This document shows positions 7,349-16,269 of a DNA stretch of 64,000 nt, piece after piece; within the stretch, counting starts at the first letter, position 1, and each line of letters begins with the position of its first letter. A model generated the notes under the pieces. That model did no database searches. It saw only the letters and a program-made list of their open reading frames with translations, and was not told where the DNA came from. Both the position numbers and the translations under genes were made by a program. Origin of the DNA: CAZEYT01 sp964516295 (GTDB lineage: Bacteria > Verrucomicrobiota > Verrucomicrobiia > Chthoniobacterales > Terrimicrobiaceae); contig CAZEYT010000001.1 in the NCBI GenBank assembly GCA_964516295.1, positions 62,001 through 126,000 of the forward strand, in the 5' to 3' direction.

Positions 7349-10083
7349 TCCGCGGTCTTCACCGCCGCCCGTTGAAGAAGGCGTTGGAGGCGTTTGATCG
7401 CTCCATCGTCCGTGATCTTCTTGCCGTCCTTGCCGGTAATGTAAAACGAGTCCATCGCGACATCCATTTCCGTGGTGATGCGCGAAAGCTCGATGGTCAC
7501 GCCCGCCTCGCCCATGGCCCGCAGAAGATCGTAAAGCAATCCCAGGCGGTCAGGCGACTGGATATCGACGAGCGTGTAAATCGGATGCGAGGAATTCTCG
7601 ACAACGATCCGCGTGGGCAGGTCGAATTCCTGCGAGAGCCGGTAGGTCCGCAAGCGCGTCTCCTTGCTCAGGAGCGGCGCGAAATCAAAATCTTCCACGG
7701 CCAAGGATTCCAAAAGGCGACCCTCCACGGCCGCGATGTCCTTCGCGCTGGTCACGGGTTCCAGGCGGGTGCTTCCCACGCGGAAGATGTCGAGTGCCAG
7801 GCTGTCTCCACGGGTGAAGATGTCGGCGCTGAGGATGTTGATTTGGGCCGAAAGAAACGCGCCGGCGATACGCTCCAAGAGACGCGGACGATCCCAGCCG
7901 CAGACCCAGACCTCGCTGTGGCCCTGTTCGGGGCGGGGAATCCATTTGAAAGCCGGCGTCAGCGCGAACGAGTCGTCTTTGCGCCGGTTTTCAAAGAACG
8001 ACCGGAAAAGCCGCAGGTGCGACGCCATTTCTTCCGGCTCGAACATGTGGAAATACCGGTCGGGCATGAATTGGAAATGCGCCTCGACTTCCTCGGCATA
8101 GTCCTTCCCGAGCTTGCGGAGCACGCCCAGATGTTGTTCCTCGCGATTGCGCTGGAGCTCGGCCACCGCCGCCGGACCGCCTTCGAAGTAATGACAGGAT
8201 TTCCGGTAAAGCGACCAGACGAGGCCCTCTTTCCAGTCCGACCAATTCTGATCGCTCGTCCCCATCCCGTCGGCGAGCGTGAGGAGCATGAGGGCGTCGA
8301 GATTGAGCCGGTCGCCCACGATACGCGAAAACTCCTCCGTGGTCGCCGGGTCGTCGAGATTCCGCGTCTGGGCCATTTTTGAGAGGACGTAATGCGAATC
8401 GACGAGCGTGAGAAGCATGCGGCGGCGCTCGGGCGAAAGTTGCATGCGGCGCGCGACTTTGTGCGCCAGCATCGCGCTGGCCTCCTCGTGGTGCCGCGTA
8501 TTCGCAGCCTTGCCGGTGTCGTGCAGGAGGAGGGCGAGATACAGGATCGCCGGGTCCTCCAGTTTTTGGAAAATCTGACGGTATCCCTTCAGGCGGTCTT
8601 CGTTGGAAAAGAGCGTGCCATCGAGTTTCTCGATGCAGACGAGGGTGTGCTCGTCGGCCGTGTAGCGGTGGTAAAATTCATGCTGCACCAAGCAGTCCAG
8701 CGCACCAAACTCCGGCAGATACCGCCCGAGAAATCCCAGATTGTGCATGAGCCGCAGGACCGGGCCGACCTCGCCCTTCCGCGAGAGGATCGCGAAAAAG
8801 GTCTCCCGCGCCGCGCGTGCGTACTGGAACGTCCGGTTCACCATCGGTAGCCGCCGCCGGATGAGATCACTCAGCTCGGGGTGGAACTCCAATTGCCGGA
8901 CCTGCGCGTGATGGAACGCCCGGATGATCCTGTAGGGGTCGTCGTGAAAAATCTCCCGCGATTCGGGTTCGAGCCGACCCTGGCGTGCGATGAAGCCGTC
9001 GAACTTTTCCTGTTTCGGCCGTGCGTTGAACATCGACAGAAGCCCGGTGGACTTCTTTTCCTGCACGGCCCCCATGCGTCCGAGCGCCTGCTCGGTTACG
9101 AGGTGGATGTTGCGCGTGTGGCTGTAGAAGTCGCGCATGAACGCTTCGACTTTGCGAAGAATTTGCTTCTGCGGGTAATTGAACGCCGAGGCCACGCGGC
9201 CTTGGAGCTGGAGCGTGAGAACGTCGGCCCCGCGGCCGTTGATATATTGCATCTCCGACCGCGTGCGCAGGAGAAAATCATACCCGCGCTCGAGAAGCCG
9301 CCGCTCCGTGTCCCGCAGGACCTTGGCGTCAACGAGCTTAGCGGTCGTCATCACGCCGAGCTTGAACTGCGAGATCCACAGGAGGCTCTGGTAATCGCGG
9401 AGGCAGCCGATGCCGTTTTTCACGTTCGGTTCCTGAAGAAAAACGCTGGGTCCGTACTTCTCGCGCAGATCGGCTTGGTTGGCGAGCCGCCAAGCGATGT
9501 ATTCGGCGTCCTTGCCGTTGACGCAATCGGTCTGAAACCGTTCGCGGAACTGCGTGAAGATTTCCTTGTCGCCGGTGAGGAAGCGCGACTCGAGCATCGA
9601 GGTCTTGGTGATCATGTCCTCGTTGGCCTTTTTGATGGCCTGCGGGATCGTGCGCGTGGCGTGTCCGACCTTGAAGCCGATGTCCCAAAGGGCTACGAGG
9701 ACCTGGCGGATGATCTCCTCGGCTTCCTTGTCGGTGCCGGATTTGGATTGGAGAAAAAGGATGTCGACGTCGCTGAAGGGGGTGAGTTCGCGCCGGCCGT
9801 ATCCGCCGAATGCCGCAACGGCGAGCCGACCTGCAAAGCCTTTGCCCGAGACAGCCTCGACGACATTTGCGAAGAGTTCGCGGAACAAAATGTCAACGAG
9901 GTCCGACCGCTGGCGGGTGACCTCCCGGCCGCTCCCGCCGGCATTGTGCCACATGCGCAGGCGCTGTTCCTCGATCTTGCGGAAGCCCTTGAAAATGGTA
10001 ACTGGGTCGTCGCGTTTGCGGCGGGCCTTTTCCGAAAGTTCGCGGGCAGATTTCTCGAGTGTGGATTGGCGGGGGGAAATCAT
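7345..10083 (-). CDS. glnD: Bifunctional PII uridylyltransferase/uridylyl-removing enzyme GlnD
   Basis: A 912-residue protein with all GlnD domains in order. The nucleotidyltransferase motif is GGYGRRELTPFSDVD (residues 93-107). A GlnD helical domain follows, then an HD hydrolase domain with LLLHDTGKA near residue 519, and two C-terminal ACT domains (about 735-800 and 835-900) that sense glutamine. GlnD uridylylates PII when glutamine is scarce and removes the UMP when it is abundant. It sits between an OmpA-like gene and a permease gene, with 4-base overlaps on both sides, so the three are translationally coupled. Confidence 0.95.
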   Translation of the reverse strand: MISPRQSTLEKSARELSEKARRKRDDPVTIFKGFRKIEEQRLRMWHNAGGSGREVTRQRSDLVDILFRELFANVVEAVSGKGFAGRLAVAAFGGYGRRELTPFSDVDILFLQSKSGTDKEAEEIIRQVLVALWDIGFKVGHATRTIPQAIKKANEDMITKTSMLESRFLTGDKEIFTQFRERFQTDCVNGKDAEYIAWRLANQADLREKYGPSVFLQEPNVKNGIGCLRDYQSLLWISQFKLGVMTTAKLVDAKVLRDTERRLLERGYDFLLRTRSEMQYINGRGADVLTLQLQGRVASAFNYPQKQILRKVEAFMRDFYSHTRNIHLVTEQALGRMGAVQEKKSTGLLSMFNARPKQEKFDGFIARQGRLEPESREIFHDDPYRIIRAFHHAQVRQLEFHPELSDLIRRRLPMVNRTFQYARAARETFFAILSRKGEVGPVLRLMHNLGFLGRYLPEFGALDCLVQHEFYHRYTADEHTLVCIEKLDGTLFSNEDRLKGYRQIFQKLEDPAILYLALLLHDTGKAANTRHHEEASAMLAHKVARRMQLSPERRRMLLTLVDSHYVLSKMAQTRNLDDPATTEEFSRIVGDRLNLDALMLLTLADGMGTSDQNWSDWKEGLVWSLYRKSCHYFEGGPAAVAELQRNREEQHLGVLRKLGKDYAEEVEAHFQFMPDRYFHMFEPEEMASHLRLFRSFFENRRKDDSFALTPAFKWIPRPEQGHSEVWVCGWDRPRLLERIAGAFLSAQINILSADIFTRGDSLALDIFRVGSTRLEPVTSAKDIAAVEGRLLESLAVEDFDFAPLLSKETRLRTYRLSQEFDLPTRIVVENSSHPIYTLVDIQSPDRLGLLYDLLRAMGEAGVTIELSRITTEMDVAMDSFYITGKDGKKITDDGAIKRLQRLLQRAAVKTAE

Positions 10084-11084
10084 GGTGTGGCCTGTGCCCG
10101 GATGACGATCTCGACGCGTCGGTTGATTTGTTGTTGCTCGATGGTACCGGTGGCGGGGGCGATGAGTCGGGAGCGGCCGAGTCCCCGCGCTTCGATGGCG
10201 GTCGGCGGGAGGCTCATGGCGGACGTGAGGAAACCCTTCACCGAAAGCGCACGGCGGAGACTCAAGTCGTTGTTGTAGTCGTCCGTGCCGAACGAGTCGG
10301 TGTGACCTTCGATGATGAAGCGCGAATTCGGGTTCCGCTGAATGAGACGCCCCAGCTTGTCCAAACTCGCCACGGCCTCCGGACGAAGATCGGCGGAATT
10401 GTAATCAAACAACAAGTCGGTCGGCAGGAGGATCGGTGCTGTCTCGGGCGAGAGCGGGCCGGTCTGGGCGAGCAGATCGTCGAGATCGCTGAATCCCGCA
10501 GGCGCATTTCCGGACGCTTGCCCGGCGCGTGTGATTTCGGTTCCGCCCAAGTTCTGCGGGTCGGGCAGTTCCACTACGGACGATCCCGTAACGACCGGTT
10601 GGTCGCGCAGGAGCTCTTCGACGAGCGCTTTGTCGTCGGGAAGAATCGAGCGAACGCCGGCCGTCTCGGCGGTCTGCATGGTGGTTTCAAACGATGGGGC
10701 CTGAACCGCAGGTTTGTCGGCGAGCGCGGCGGCGTCGAGCTTGGGAGCCAGCGGCGTCGCGCGGACGTCGCCCATCATGTTTTCAAACGAAACCTTCTCC
10801 TCCGGCAGGGTGACGGCGACCGGCGAGGAGGCCGGACGTTGTTCCTCATCGGGCACGGGCTCGAGAAGCTTGGGATCGATTTCCACGCGCTCCATATGAA
10901 ACGTGCGCGGGACGATGCGGTCGTAAAAAGCATCGCTCATCCGGTCCATCGGAAACCGGGTGGCCCAAAACCAGAGGAGTCCATGCAACGCGATGGAGAG
11001 CACGAGAGCCAGAAACACCCAGCCGCCGATGCCCGGCTCCGGGGCTTCCCAAGGATCGTCAACAGCGCTCGCCCGGCGATTCAT
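10080..11084 (-). CDS. OmpA-family cell-wall-binding protein with N-terminal membrane anchor
   Basis: A 334-residue protein. A cytoplasmic N-terminus of about 20 residues is followed by one transmembrane helix (GWVFLALVLSIALHGLLWFW), a long low-complexity periplasmic linker, and a C-terminal OmpA domain. The OmpA domain carries LLFDYNSADLRPEA, IIEGHTDSFGTDDYN and LSLRRALSVKGFL, the residues that bind meso-diaminopimelate of peptidoglycan. ATG 11084 is chosen because translation upstream of it is Arg/Gln/His-rich shadow sequence. It is the first gene of the glnD operon. Confidence 0.85.
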   Translation of the reverse strand: MNRRASAVDDPWEAPEPGIGGWVFLALVLSIALHGLLWFWATRFPMDRMSDAFYDRIVPRTFHMERVEIDPKLLEPVPDEEQRPASSPVAVTLPEEKVSFENMMGDVRATPLAPKLDAAALADKPAVQAPSFETTMQTAETAGVRSILPDDKALVEELLRDQPVVTGSSVVELPDPQNLGGTEITRAGQASGNAPAGFSDLDDLLAQTGPLSPETAPILLPTDLLFDYNSADLRPEAVASLDKLGRLIQRNPNSRFIIEGHTDSFGTDDYNNDLSLRRALSVKGFLTSAMSLPPTAIEARGLGRSRLIAPATGTIEQQQINRRVEIVIRAQATP

Positions 11085-11192
11085 CGCGTGCAACGTATGC
11101 GAACCAGCCGGGCTTTTCCAATCGGAATCCGCAACCGGCGGCCCGTAAACGGCAAAACGGCCGGAACGGGAGTTTGGGACGATGATTTTTTG

Positions 11193-11351
11193 ATGAAAAA
11201 TTCTCTTCTCGGTCTCGCGATCCTGCTCGGCGTCATCTGGGTCGTGGCCCGTGTGGTCCTCGCCGTGAGCGGTCTGTTTCTGCACCTGCTCGGGATGGCC
11301 GCGCTCGCCCTGCTGGCCGTGTGGGCGTTCCGGCAGTTTTCGGGGCGCTGA
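11193..11351 (+). CDS. Small two-helix membrane protein (lmo0937-like)
   Basis: A 52-residue product starting at ATG 11193. It is almost wholly two hydrophobic helices separated by a short turn (SGLFLHLLGMAALALLAVWA) and ends in a basic tail FRQFSGR. The G-x-x-x-HLLxxxA pattern resembles the tiny lmo0937-family membrane proteins. It overlaps the 3' end of cvfB on the other strand by about 119 bases. The hydrophobic pattern could partly be an accident of the opposite coding sequence, so confidence is moderate. Confidence 0.5.
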   Translation: MKNSLLGLAILLGVIWVVARVVLAVSGLFLHLLGMAALALLAVWAFRQFSGR

Positions 11352-12186
11352 CCGGTGCCAGGCGGAAGTCGCTCTCGCCAATCAGAATCTTCCGCTGCCG
11401 GTAGAGGGCGCCAAGGGCTTGCTTGAAGGCCTTTTTGCTCGCTCCAAAAGCATCTCGAATTTCCTCGGGGGTGCTGCGGTCGTGAAAGGGAAGCGTGCCC
11501 CCGGCGGCGGTGAGAGCTTCCAGGATTTTCTCACTCAACGGCTTCACCCGGACGTAACCGGCGGGGTCGAGCGCGAGGTTGATTTTGCCGTCCGGCCGCA
11601 CGGAGCGGACGAACCCCTGCCGACGGTCTCCCGGGTGCAGCGGCCCGGCGAGCTCGGAGTGATAGAGCAGCCCGGTGTGGGCGGTTTCGACGATGGCGTT
11701 GTAGCCGAGCGGGGTTTCGGACGTGATGAGCAGCGAGACGGGCTGTTCGGGTTGATAGGGCGGCGGCACGAGGTCCAGCCAGCGATGAATCCGCGCGCTG
11801 GCCGCGATGCGGTGGGATTTGGGATCGACTTGAATGCGGACAGGAATGAGATCGCCTTCGCGGATCGGCCCGGTCTGCTCCCGCCGCGGCAGGAGCAGGT
11901 CCTTGGCGAGCCCCCAATCGAGAAAAGCCCCGATGCTGGGCTTCACGCCGACGACGCGGAGCACGGCGAATTCGTCGACCATCGCGACAGGAACCTCGGT
12001 CGTGGCTACCAGCCGGTCCTCCGAATCCCGGTAAACAAAAACGTCGAGGAGGTCGCCCGGTTTTGCGCCGACCGGAATGTAGCGCCTCGGGAGAAGGATT
12101 TCGCCATCCTCGCCGCCGTCGAGAAACATCCCGGGCCCGGCTTCGCGGATGATCGCCAGGGCATTTGTCCGTCCGAGAATCGCCAT
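11233..12186 (-). CDS. cvfB: CvfB-type S1-domain RNA-binding protein
   Basis: A 317-residue protein with CvfB/YitL architecture: tandem S1-like beta-barrels (early LPRRYIPVGAKPGD; GAFLDWGLAKDLLLP around residues 86-100; HTGLLYHSELAGPLHPGD) and a C-terminal winged-helix-like part (LSEKILEALTAAGGTLPFHDRS). Family members bind RNA and influence expression of surface or virulence genes in Gram-positives; the role here is unknown. The last 40 or so residues are Arg/Pro/Ala-rich, extend beyond the usual end and are overlapped by the opposite small membrane gene. A 50-residue basic ORF ends 3 bases upstream. Confidence 0.85.
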   Translation of the reverse strand: MAILGRTNALAIIREAGPGMFLDGGEDGEILLPRRYIPVGAKPGDLLDVFVYRDSEDRLVATTEVPVAMVDEFAVLRVVGVKPSIGAFLDWGLAKDLLLPRREQTGPIREGDLIPVRIQVDPKSHRIAASARIHRWLDLVPPPYQPEQPVSLLITSETPLGYNAIVETAHTGLLYHSELAGPLHPGDRRQGFVRSVRPDGKINLALDPAGYVRVKPLSEKILEALTAAGGTLPFHDRSTPEEIRDAFGASKKAFKQALGALYRQRKILIGESDFRLAPVSAPKTAGTPTRPAGRARPSRAGAETDRSRRGPHGPRPR

Positions 12187-12189
12187 GGG

Positions 12190-12342
12190 TTACTTGCGGT
12201 CCGAGCTGCGATTTTGGAAGCGCGCGAGGTGGGACCGCGTGCTCATTTCCCGTCGCCGTTGCTCGGCGAGCTGGGCCTCCCGGCTGGCACCCCCGTCGGC
12301 GGATTTTGGCTTCTTGGTTTTTCGGGGCGGTCGGTGTGGCAT
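12190..12342 (-). CDS. Small basic protein upstream of cvfB
   Basis: ATG at 12340-12342 opens a 50-codon frame with TAA at 12190-12192, 3 bases before the cvfB start, as expected for a coupled leader gene. The product is Lys/Arg-rich (starts MPHRPPRKTKKPKS, ends FQNRSSDRK) with a central charged helix rich in Glu, Gln and Arg. I recognise no family and the ribosome-binding site is weak. Its tight spacing to cvfB is the main support. Confidence 0.35.
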   Translation of the reverse strand: MPHRPPRKTKKPKSADGGASREAQLAEQRRREMSTRSHLARFQNRSSDRK

Positions 12343-12496
12343 AAGGTCACGATCTCACAGCTGCCGGAAGTTGCGAGCAGGGAAAATCCCGCACCCCGCG
12401 GCCGGACCGGCGAGAATTTCGGCCGATTCACCGAGTCCGGTTCGCCTTGTTGACCATGTTGCGTTGAAAGTTGCGCCCTAACCCCCTTTGGTGCCT

Positions 12497-15238
12497 ATGA
12501 AAATCCTGCCTTGTCTCGCTGCGTTCGTCCTCTCGGCCGCCACTTCCTTCGGTCATGGGTCAATGGCAAATCCCATCAGCCGCGTCTATCAGGTTTTTCT
12601 GGAGAATCCGCAGACGCCGAAAAATGCCGCTTCCGCCGCGGCGATCGCCACGGCCGGCACACAGGCCTTTTACGACTGGCATGAAGTCAACCGCCTCACC
12701 CCGCAAAGAAATTACCGTGAGCTCATCCCGGACGGTCAACTCGCCGGGGCCGGTCGCACCAAATACGCGGGCTTGGACCTGGTCCGCCTCGACTGGCCGG
12801 CGACCAAAGTGCAGCCGGGACGCTATGACTGCGTTTTTGCCGCTCCGACGCCGCACGAGCCGAGTTACTTCGAGATTTACATCACCAAGGCCAACTACGA
12901 TCCCACCAAGCCGCTCAAGTGGTCGGACCTGGAACCCCTCCCCGGAGCCGATACCGTGGTTCTCACCGGGTCGAACTACCGCTTCACGGTCAATTTCCCC
13001 CAGCGGGTCGGACGCCACATTCTTTACGTGATCTGGCAGCGGAGTGATCCGGCCGGCGAATCGTTTTTCTCGACGAGCGACCTCGATTTTGGCGGGTACA
13101 ATTACGACCCCGCGCTGGCGCCGAAAACACCGCCGATCCTGATGAAAGCCCCGGTCGAAGGCGGTTGCGGCACCGGCTGCACCTGTGACATGAGCGGGTA
13201 TCCCTCGCCGAGTCCGACCCCGGCGGCCACGCCGTCTCCCACGCCGGTCGCCAACCCCGCGCCGACTCCCTCCGGCGACAATTCCCGCGGACCGCTGGAG
13301 GTCAAAACCTCCGTGGTCTCCAACTGGGGAAGCGGGGCGGAAGTGGCGCTCACGATTCAAAACATCAGCACCACCGCCGTCCGAAATTGGACCCTGCAGT
13401 TTGATTTTCCGGGAACCATCGGTGATTTCTGGAACGGCTCGCTCACCCGCGCCACGACGTCGCCGCGTTACCGCGTAACCCCGGCTGCATGGAACACCTC
13501 CATCGCCCCCGGAGCCACGATTTCGCTCGGCTTCATTGTTCAACCCGGCACCGCCACGCCAACGCTCCAGAATCTCGTGATGAGCCCCGGCGGATCCGCC
13601 CCGGTGCCCACGCCAACGCCCGTCTCCACACCCACGCCGGTCCCAACACCAACACCAGCGCCGACCCCTGTGGCAACCCCGACCCCCGCTGCCGCCGGAC
13701 TCCAGGTCACCCACACCATCGAAAACAACTGGGGCAGCGGCATGCAGGTGAAACTGACCGTTCGCAATCCGGGCGCCCAGCCGGTCTCGAATTGGTCGCT
13801 CACCTTCGATTATCCCGTGACCATCAACAACATCTGGAACGCGAAAATGACGCGCTCCGGCTCCCGCTACGTGATCACGCCGGAATCCTGGACCCGCACG
13901 ATCGCCGCCCGCGGCAGCATCGAAATCGGCTACCTCGCCAGTCCCGGCCGCGCCAACGCCGCCTTGGGCAACCTCGTCGTGGTCCCGGCGTCCGCCTCCG
14001 CCAGCCCCACGCCGACCGCGACCCCGGTCGCCACACCCACCCCGGCGGCCACACCGTTGCCGACGCCGGTTCCCACCCCGGGAAACACGACCGGCCCGAA
14101 CCTCAGCAAAGTCGTCGTCGCTTACTTCGTCGAGTGGGGCGTTTATGACCGCGACTACCACGTTTACGACATCCCGGTGCGAAATGTGAACGTCATCAAC
14201 TACGCCTTCGCGGACATTTCTCCGTCGCTCGAAGTCACGTTGTTCGACCGCTACGCCGCGATTGAAAAATCCTATCCCGGCGATACGTGGGACCAGCCGC
14301 TGCGGGGGAATTTCAACCAGCTCAAAAAGCTGAAAGCCCAGAACCCGCATCTCATCACCATGATCTCGGTTGGTGGGTGGACGTTGTCGGGTCGGTTCTC
14401 CGACGCGGCCCTCACGGCGGCCTCGCGTGAAAAATTCGCCGCGTCCGCCATTCGATTTATCCGTCAATACGGCTTCGATGGCGTGGACATCGACTGGGAA
14501 TACCCGGGCGGCGGCGGCCTGCCATCGAACGTCTCACGTCCGGAGGACAAACAGAACTTCACGCTCCTCCTCGGCGAACTCCGCCGCCAGCTCGATGCCG
14601 CCGGCACGGCGGATGGAAAACGCTACTACCTTACCATCGCGGCCCCAGCCGGCTTCGACAAAATCGCGAACCTCGAGCCTGCCGCTATCGGGGCCATCCT
14701 CGACTGGATCAATGTCATGACCTACGACCTCCACGGCACGTGGGAATCACGAACCGATCACCATTCCCCTCTTTACGGGGTGCCGGGTGACACGCTGACC
14801 GTCTCCGCCGCGATGGACAAATACGTCCTCTCCGGAGTGCCGCGCGACAAATTGGTCGTGGGACTTCCCTTCTACGGCTACACATGGCGCGGCGTCGGAT
14901 CGACCGCCAACGGCCTCCGACAGGCAGCCCAAGGTCCGGGACAGGGAACCTGGGGCGGATCCGCGGTCGTCGAATTCTGGGACATCCAAAAACGCCTCAC
15001 TCAGGAGCCGGCTGCCTACCGTCGTTATTGGGACGCCACAGCCCGCGTGCCATGGGTCTATGCGCCGTCGAAAGAAGGCGGACTCTTCATCACCTATGAA
15101 GACCGCGAATCCATCGGCCTCAAGCTCGACTACATCCAATCCCAAAACTTCCGCGGCGCGATGTTCTGGGAACTCAGCGGCGACCTCACTGACGGCACCG
15201 GCCTCCTCCCGCTCATCGGCGAACGCCTCTTGAAATAA
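12497..15238 (+). CDS. Secreted multi-domain chitin-degrading enzyme: LPMO (AA10)-CBM2-CBM2-GH18
   Basis: A 913-residue secreted protein. The signal peptide (1-19) ends right before His20, whose free amino group would form the copper brace of an AA10 lytic polysaccharide monooxygenase. The second copper His is in [16 protein letters not shown] (His120), and Phe191 lies in [12 protein letters not shown] Pro/Thr linker leads to two CBM2 modules (about 264-366 and 401-498, each with NNWGSG- or SNWGSG-like starts and conserved Trp), separated and followed by Pro/Thr linkers. The C-terminal GH18 domain (about 537-900) has SVGGWTLSG and [10 protein letters not shown] with catalytic acid Glu668. The LPMO would cleave crystalline chitin oxidatively and the GH18 would hydrolyse it. 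ATG 12497 is used; a TTG at 12488 adds only three residues. Confidence 0.93.
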   Translation: MKILPCLAAFVLSAATSFGHGSMANPISRVYQVFLENPQTPKNAASAAAIATAGTQAFYDWHEVNRLTPQRNYRELIPDGQLAGAGRTKYAGLDLVRLDWPATKVQPGRYDCVFAAPTPHEPSYFEIYITKANYDPTKPLKWSDLEPLPGADTVVLTGSNYRFTVNFPQRVGRHILYVIWQRSDPAGESFFSTSDLDFGGYNYDPALAPKTPPILMKAPVEGGCGTGCTCDMSGYPSPSPTPAATPSPTPVANPAPTPSGDNSRGPLEVKTSVVSNWGSGAEVALTIQNISTTAVRNWTLQFDFPGTIGDFWNGSLTRATTSPRYRVTPAAWNTSIAPGATISLGFIVQPGTATPTLQNLVMSPGGSAPVPTPTPVSTPTPVPTPTPAPTPVATPTPAAAGLQVTHTIENNWGSGMQVKLTVRNPGAQPVSNWSLTFDYPVTINNIWNAKMTRSGSRYVITPESWTRTIAARGSIEIGYLASPGRANAALGNLVVVPASASASPTPTATPVATPTPAATPLPTPVPTPGNTTGPNLSKVVVAYFVEWGVYDRDYHVYDIPVRNVNVINYAFADISPSLEVTLFDRYAAIEKSYPGDTWDQPLRGNFNQLKKLKAQNPHLITMISVGGWTLSGRFSDAALTAASREKFAASAIRFIRQYGFDGVDIDWEYPGGGGLPSNVSRPEDKQNFTLLLGELRRQLDAAGTADGKRYYLTIAAPAGFDKIANLEPAAIGAILDWINVMTYDLHGTWESRTDHHSPLYGVPGDTLTVSAAMDKYVLSGVPRDKLVVGLPFYGYTWRGVGSTANGLRQAAQGPGQGTWGGSAVVEFWDIQKRLTQEPAAYRRYWDATARVPWVYAPSKEGGLFITYEDRESIGLKLDYIQSQNFRGAMFWELSGDLTDGTGLLPLIGERLLK

Positions 15239-15257
15239 GATCACCCGGACGTTCCCG

Positions 15258-15286
15258 GCTCCGTGATTCTTCCCGGATCACGGAGC
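15258..15286. terminator. Convergent hairpin terminator
   Basis: A perfect 10-base stem, GCTCCGTGAT (15258-15267) paired with ATCACGGAGC (15277-15286), with a 9-base loop. It lies between the chitinase stop and the end of the toxin gene, so it probably ends transcription from the plus strand. The T-run after the stem is short (CTTTC), so efficiency is uncertain. Confidence 0.55.
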
Positions 15287-15556
15287 TTTCCGCCGGAGAA
15301 TCTGCTCGAAAAGCTCGTAAACCACATCTCGCGTGCAGGCGAACTCCAGCAGGATCTCGGTCGCTGAAATCTGTCGGTAGATAATCCGTCGCCCTCCGAT
15401 CCGAAGCCGGTTGAACCCCTCGAGCGGACCTTGCAGCGCCTTGATGTCACCCTGACCCTTCGTCAGCTTTTTCAAGGCCGATCTCACCCGACGCTTGGTA
15501 TCAGGCGGAAGCGCGCACAACCAGTCGGCCACTTGATCAGAGGCCGAAATTTTCAT
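15278..15556 (-). CDS. RelE/ParE-family toxin
   Basis: A 92-residue basic protein with the RelE/ParE fold signature. An N-terminal helix region (ADWLCALPPDTKRRVRSAL) is followed by GPLEGFNRLRIGGRRIIYRQ and a final beta strand ILLEFACTRDVVYE. RelE proteins cut mRNA on the ribosome, whereas ParE proteins poison gyrase; the sequence alone does not decide which. It overlaps the antitoxin gene upstream by 20 bases, as is usual for such pairs. Confidence 0.85.
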   Translation of the reverse strand: MKISASDQVADWLCALPPDTKRRVRSALKKLTKGQGDIKALQGPLEGFNRLRIGGRRIIYRQISATEILLEFACTRDVVYELFEQILRRKAP

Positions 15557-15788
15557 CGCTCAGATCGAGCGTGCGATAGCGTGTTTTTCCGGATACAGAA
15601 TTCCGAAGGGACTTCATGGCGGCGCGATCGGCAAGAACATCCATCGTTTCCAAGAGCGCCTCGAAATCCTCGACGGGCAGGGCCACCACAACCGGCCGGT
15701 CGCGATTCGCAATCACAAAACGCTCCCGGGAGCGGCAAAGCCGGGGAAGTCCGGACTGTGCTTCCTTGATATTGTAGGTAACCGGCAT
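15537..15788 (-). CDS. Phd/YefM-family antitoxin
   Basis: An 83-residue protein. Its N-terminal half (YNIKEAQSGLPRLCR, FVIANRDRPVVVALPVEDFEAL) is the Phd/YefM DNA-binding fold, and its acidic C-terminal tail (LDLSDENFGL) would wrap the toxin. It is the first gene of the pair and would autorepress the operon from its own promoter upstream of 15788. Confidence 0.85.
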   Translation of the reverse strand: MPVTYNIKEAQSGLPRLCRSRERFVIANRDRPVVVALPVEDFEALLETMDVLADRAAMKSLRNSVSGKTRYRTLDLSDENFGL

Positions 15789-15819
15789 ATCGAAAGTATC
15801 TACCGGAGGCGGATACGGG

Positions 15820-16269
15820 TCAAGTTTGCGGGAGCTCGTCGGATATCTCGGCCTTTTGCCGACTGGAGGGAGCGAGCAGGGTGAACAGCGCGGCGGCGGC
15901 CAGGAGGATGTCCCGACCGATCGCCAGAATCATTTTCCCGGCCGACGGCGTCTCGTCGCGACCGAAGCAGGCGCAATCGACAATGATGCCGTTCCACAGC
16001 GCCCACCCGAGGGCGGCGATGAAAATCAGGCAAAGCCCGAGCACGATGGCCGACCCGATGCGGTGGACCCTCGGCAAAAGCAAAAGAAGTCCCGCAAGGA
16101 CCTCGGTCACCGCCAGCGCGACCGCCAGGAATCCCGTCCACGCCGCGGGCACAAAGGTGAACGGAAGCAGCGCCAGCGCGAATTCCTCGCTGGCGCTGGC
16201 CTTGATTGCCCCGGCGTAGAGAAAAAGCCCCGCCAGCACCACGCGCACCCCCAGCGCAAGAAGCCTCAT
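15820..16269 (-). CDS. MauE/DoxX-like redox-associated membrane protein
   Basis: A 149-residue protein with four predicted membrane helices. It has an early LFLYAGAIKASASEEFA motif, typical of DoxX/MauE proteins, and a CACFG motif in the third loop, which in MauE-type proteins is linked to periplasmic disulfide or quinone redox chemistry. The start overlaps the folP stop by 4 bases, so it is co-expressed with folP. The substrate is unknown. Confidence 0.8.
   Translation of the reverse strand: MRLLALGVRVVLAGLFLYAGAIKASASEEFALALLPFTFVPAAWTGFLAVALAVTEVLAGLLLLLPRVHRIGSAIVLGLCLIFIAALGWALWNGIIVDCACFGRDETPSAGKMILAIGRDILLAAAALFTLLAPSSRQKAEISDELPQT

Noticed and set aside
8881..10278. Plus-strand open frame (465 codons) opposite glnD
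   Set aside because: Lies within the well-supported glnD; composition is that of a complementary-strand shadow.
13190..14090. Repeated CCC/ACG-rich blocks resembling short tandem repeats
   Set aside because: They encode the Pro/Thr linkers between domains of the chitinase, so they are protein linkers and not a repeat array or CRISPR.
12560..14467. Long minus-strand open frame (635 codons) opposite the chitinase
   Set aside because: Arg/Gly/Asp-rich low-complexity translation that mirrors the GC-rich codons of the plus-strand LPMO/CBM2/GH18 gene; no domain.
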